Positions 63,978 through 64,000 of a DNA stretch of 64,000 nucleotides are shown piece by piece; position 1 is the stretch's first letter; the number at the start of each line of letters is the position of its first letter. The stretch spans positions 182,307-246,306 of the forward strand of contig NZ_JMLP01000005.1 in assembly GCF_000686805.1 (NCBI RefSeq), given 5' to 3'. A program made the position numbers and the translations under genes. The DNA comes from Bacillus sp. UNC41MFS5. GTDB lineage: Bacteria; Bacillota; Bacilli; Bacillales_B; DSM-18226. A model generated the notes under the pieces. The model was given only the letters and a program-made list of their open reading frames with translations. It searched no databases and was not told where the DNA came from.

Positions 63978-64000
63978 GCGAGCGGAAGGTCTCCGCTCGC
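63978..64000 (+). terminator. hairpin after etfA, cut by window end
   Basis: GCGAGCGGA-AGGTC-TCCGCTCGC, 9-bp perfect stem. The T tract, if present, lies beyond the window. Confidence 0.65.

Overview
The window is about 64 kb of a low-GC Gram-positive chromosome from the family Bacillaceae. Gene content and order follow the Bacillus subtilis ytkL-dnaE-pfkA-citZ-phoPR-polA-dnaBI-thrS-infC-pheST-mutS2-etfA region almost gene for gene. Endospore genes (sspI, ytrH, ytrI, ytvI, ytaF, ytxC), T-box leaders, an AUU-initiated infC and many A/T-rich intergenic regions agree. The extra genes relative to B. subtilis and the dispersed repeats suggest a soil Bacillaceae outside the B. subtilis group (for example Neobacillus or a relative); the species cannot be fixed from the sequence.

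Layout. 1-2713: end of a GC-rich dispersed repeat, a candidate minus-strand small RNA, an M24 peptidase, ytkL and a small membrane protein. 2840-9992: ytoI, ytpI, nrnA, the sporulation pair ytrH-ytrI and dnaE. 10119-17628: malic enzyme, a GntR/FadR-type regulator, accDA, pfkA, pyk, fxsA. Two copies of one perfect 13-bp palindrome lie upstream of ytsJ and of accD and probably form the regulator's small regulon. 17672-23846: ytvI, ytwI, the TCA-cycle cluster citZ-icd-mdh and a MaoC-like gene. 23903-25023: a 52-bp tandem palindromic repeat array beside a frameshifted NERD-domain gene. 25219-32227: phoPR-polA-mutM-ytaF-coaE. 32394-34124: gapB (CcpN-type sites) and speD behind an unusual structured leader. 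34425-38999: a small cytosolic protein, nrdR, dnaB, dnaI, ytxC. 39079-42924: T-box thrS and the infC-rpmI-rplT operon with its L20-type leader. 42985-46314: ysdA, a dUTPase, ysdC, a 21-bp repeat array, sspI and an rRNA methyltransferase. 46363-50229: T-box pheST. 50300-51564: an intact NERD-domain gene between two related arrays of 20/21-bp repeats. 51701-58618: a pterin dehydratase, rnhC, zapA, a CvpA-like gene, polX, mutS2, yshE and a 27-residue membrane peptide. 58754-63931: fatty-acid degradation (lcfA, fadR, fadB, etfB, etfA) with a textbook FadR operator.

Most of the window is core metabolism and information processing. The parts that look new are (i) the association of two NERD + zinc-ribbon genes with tandem repeat arrays, (ii) the speD leader, where a multistem element exposes an 8-nt anti-Shine-Dalgarno complementary to the speD ribosome site, (iii) the GntR-type regulon joining malic enzyme to acetyl-CoA carboxylase, and (iv) the minus-strand structured RNA at 128-367. 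No tRNA, rRNA, phage, transposase or CRISPR was found.
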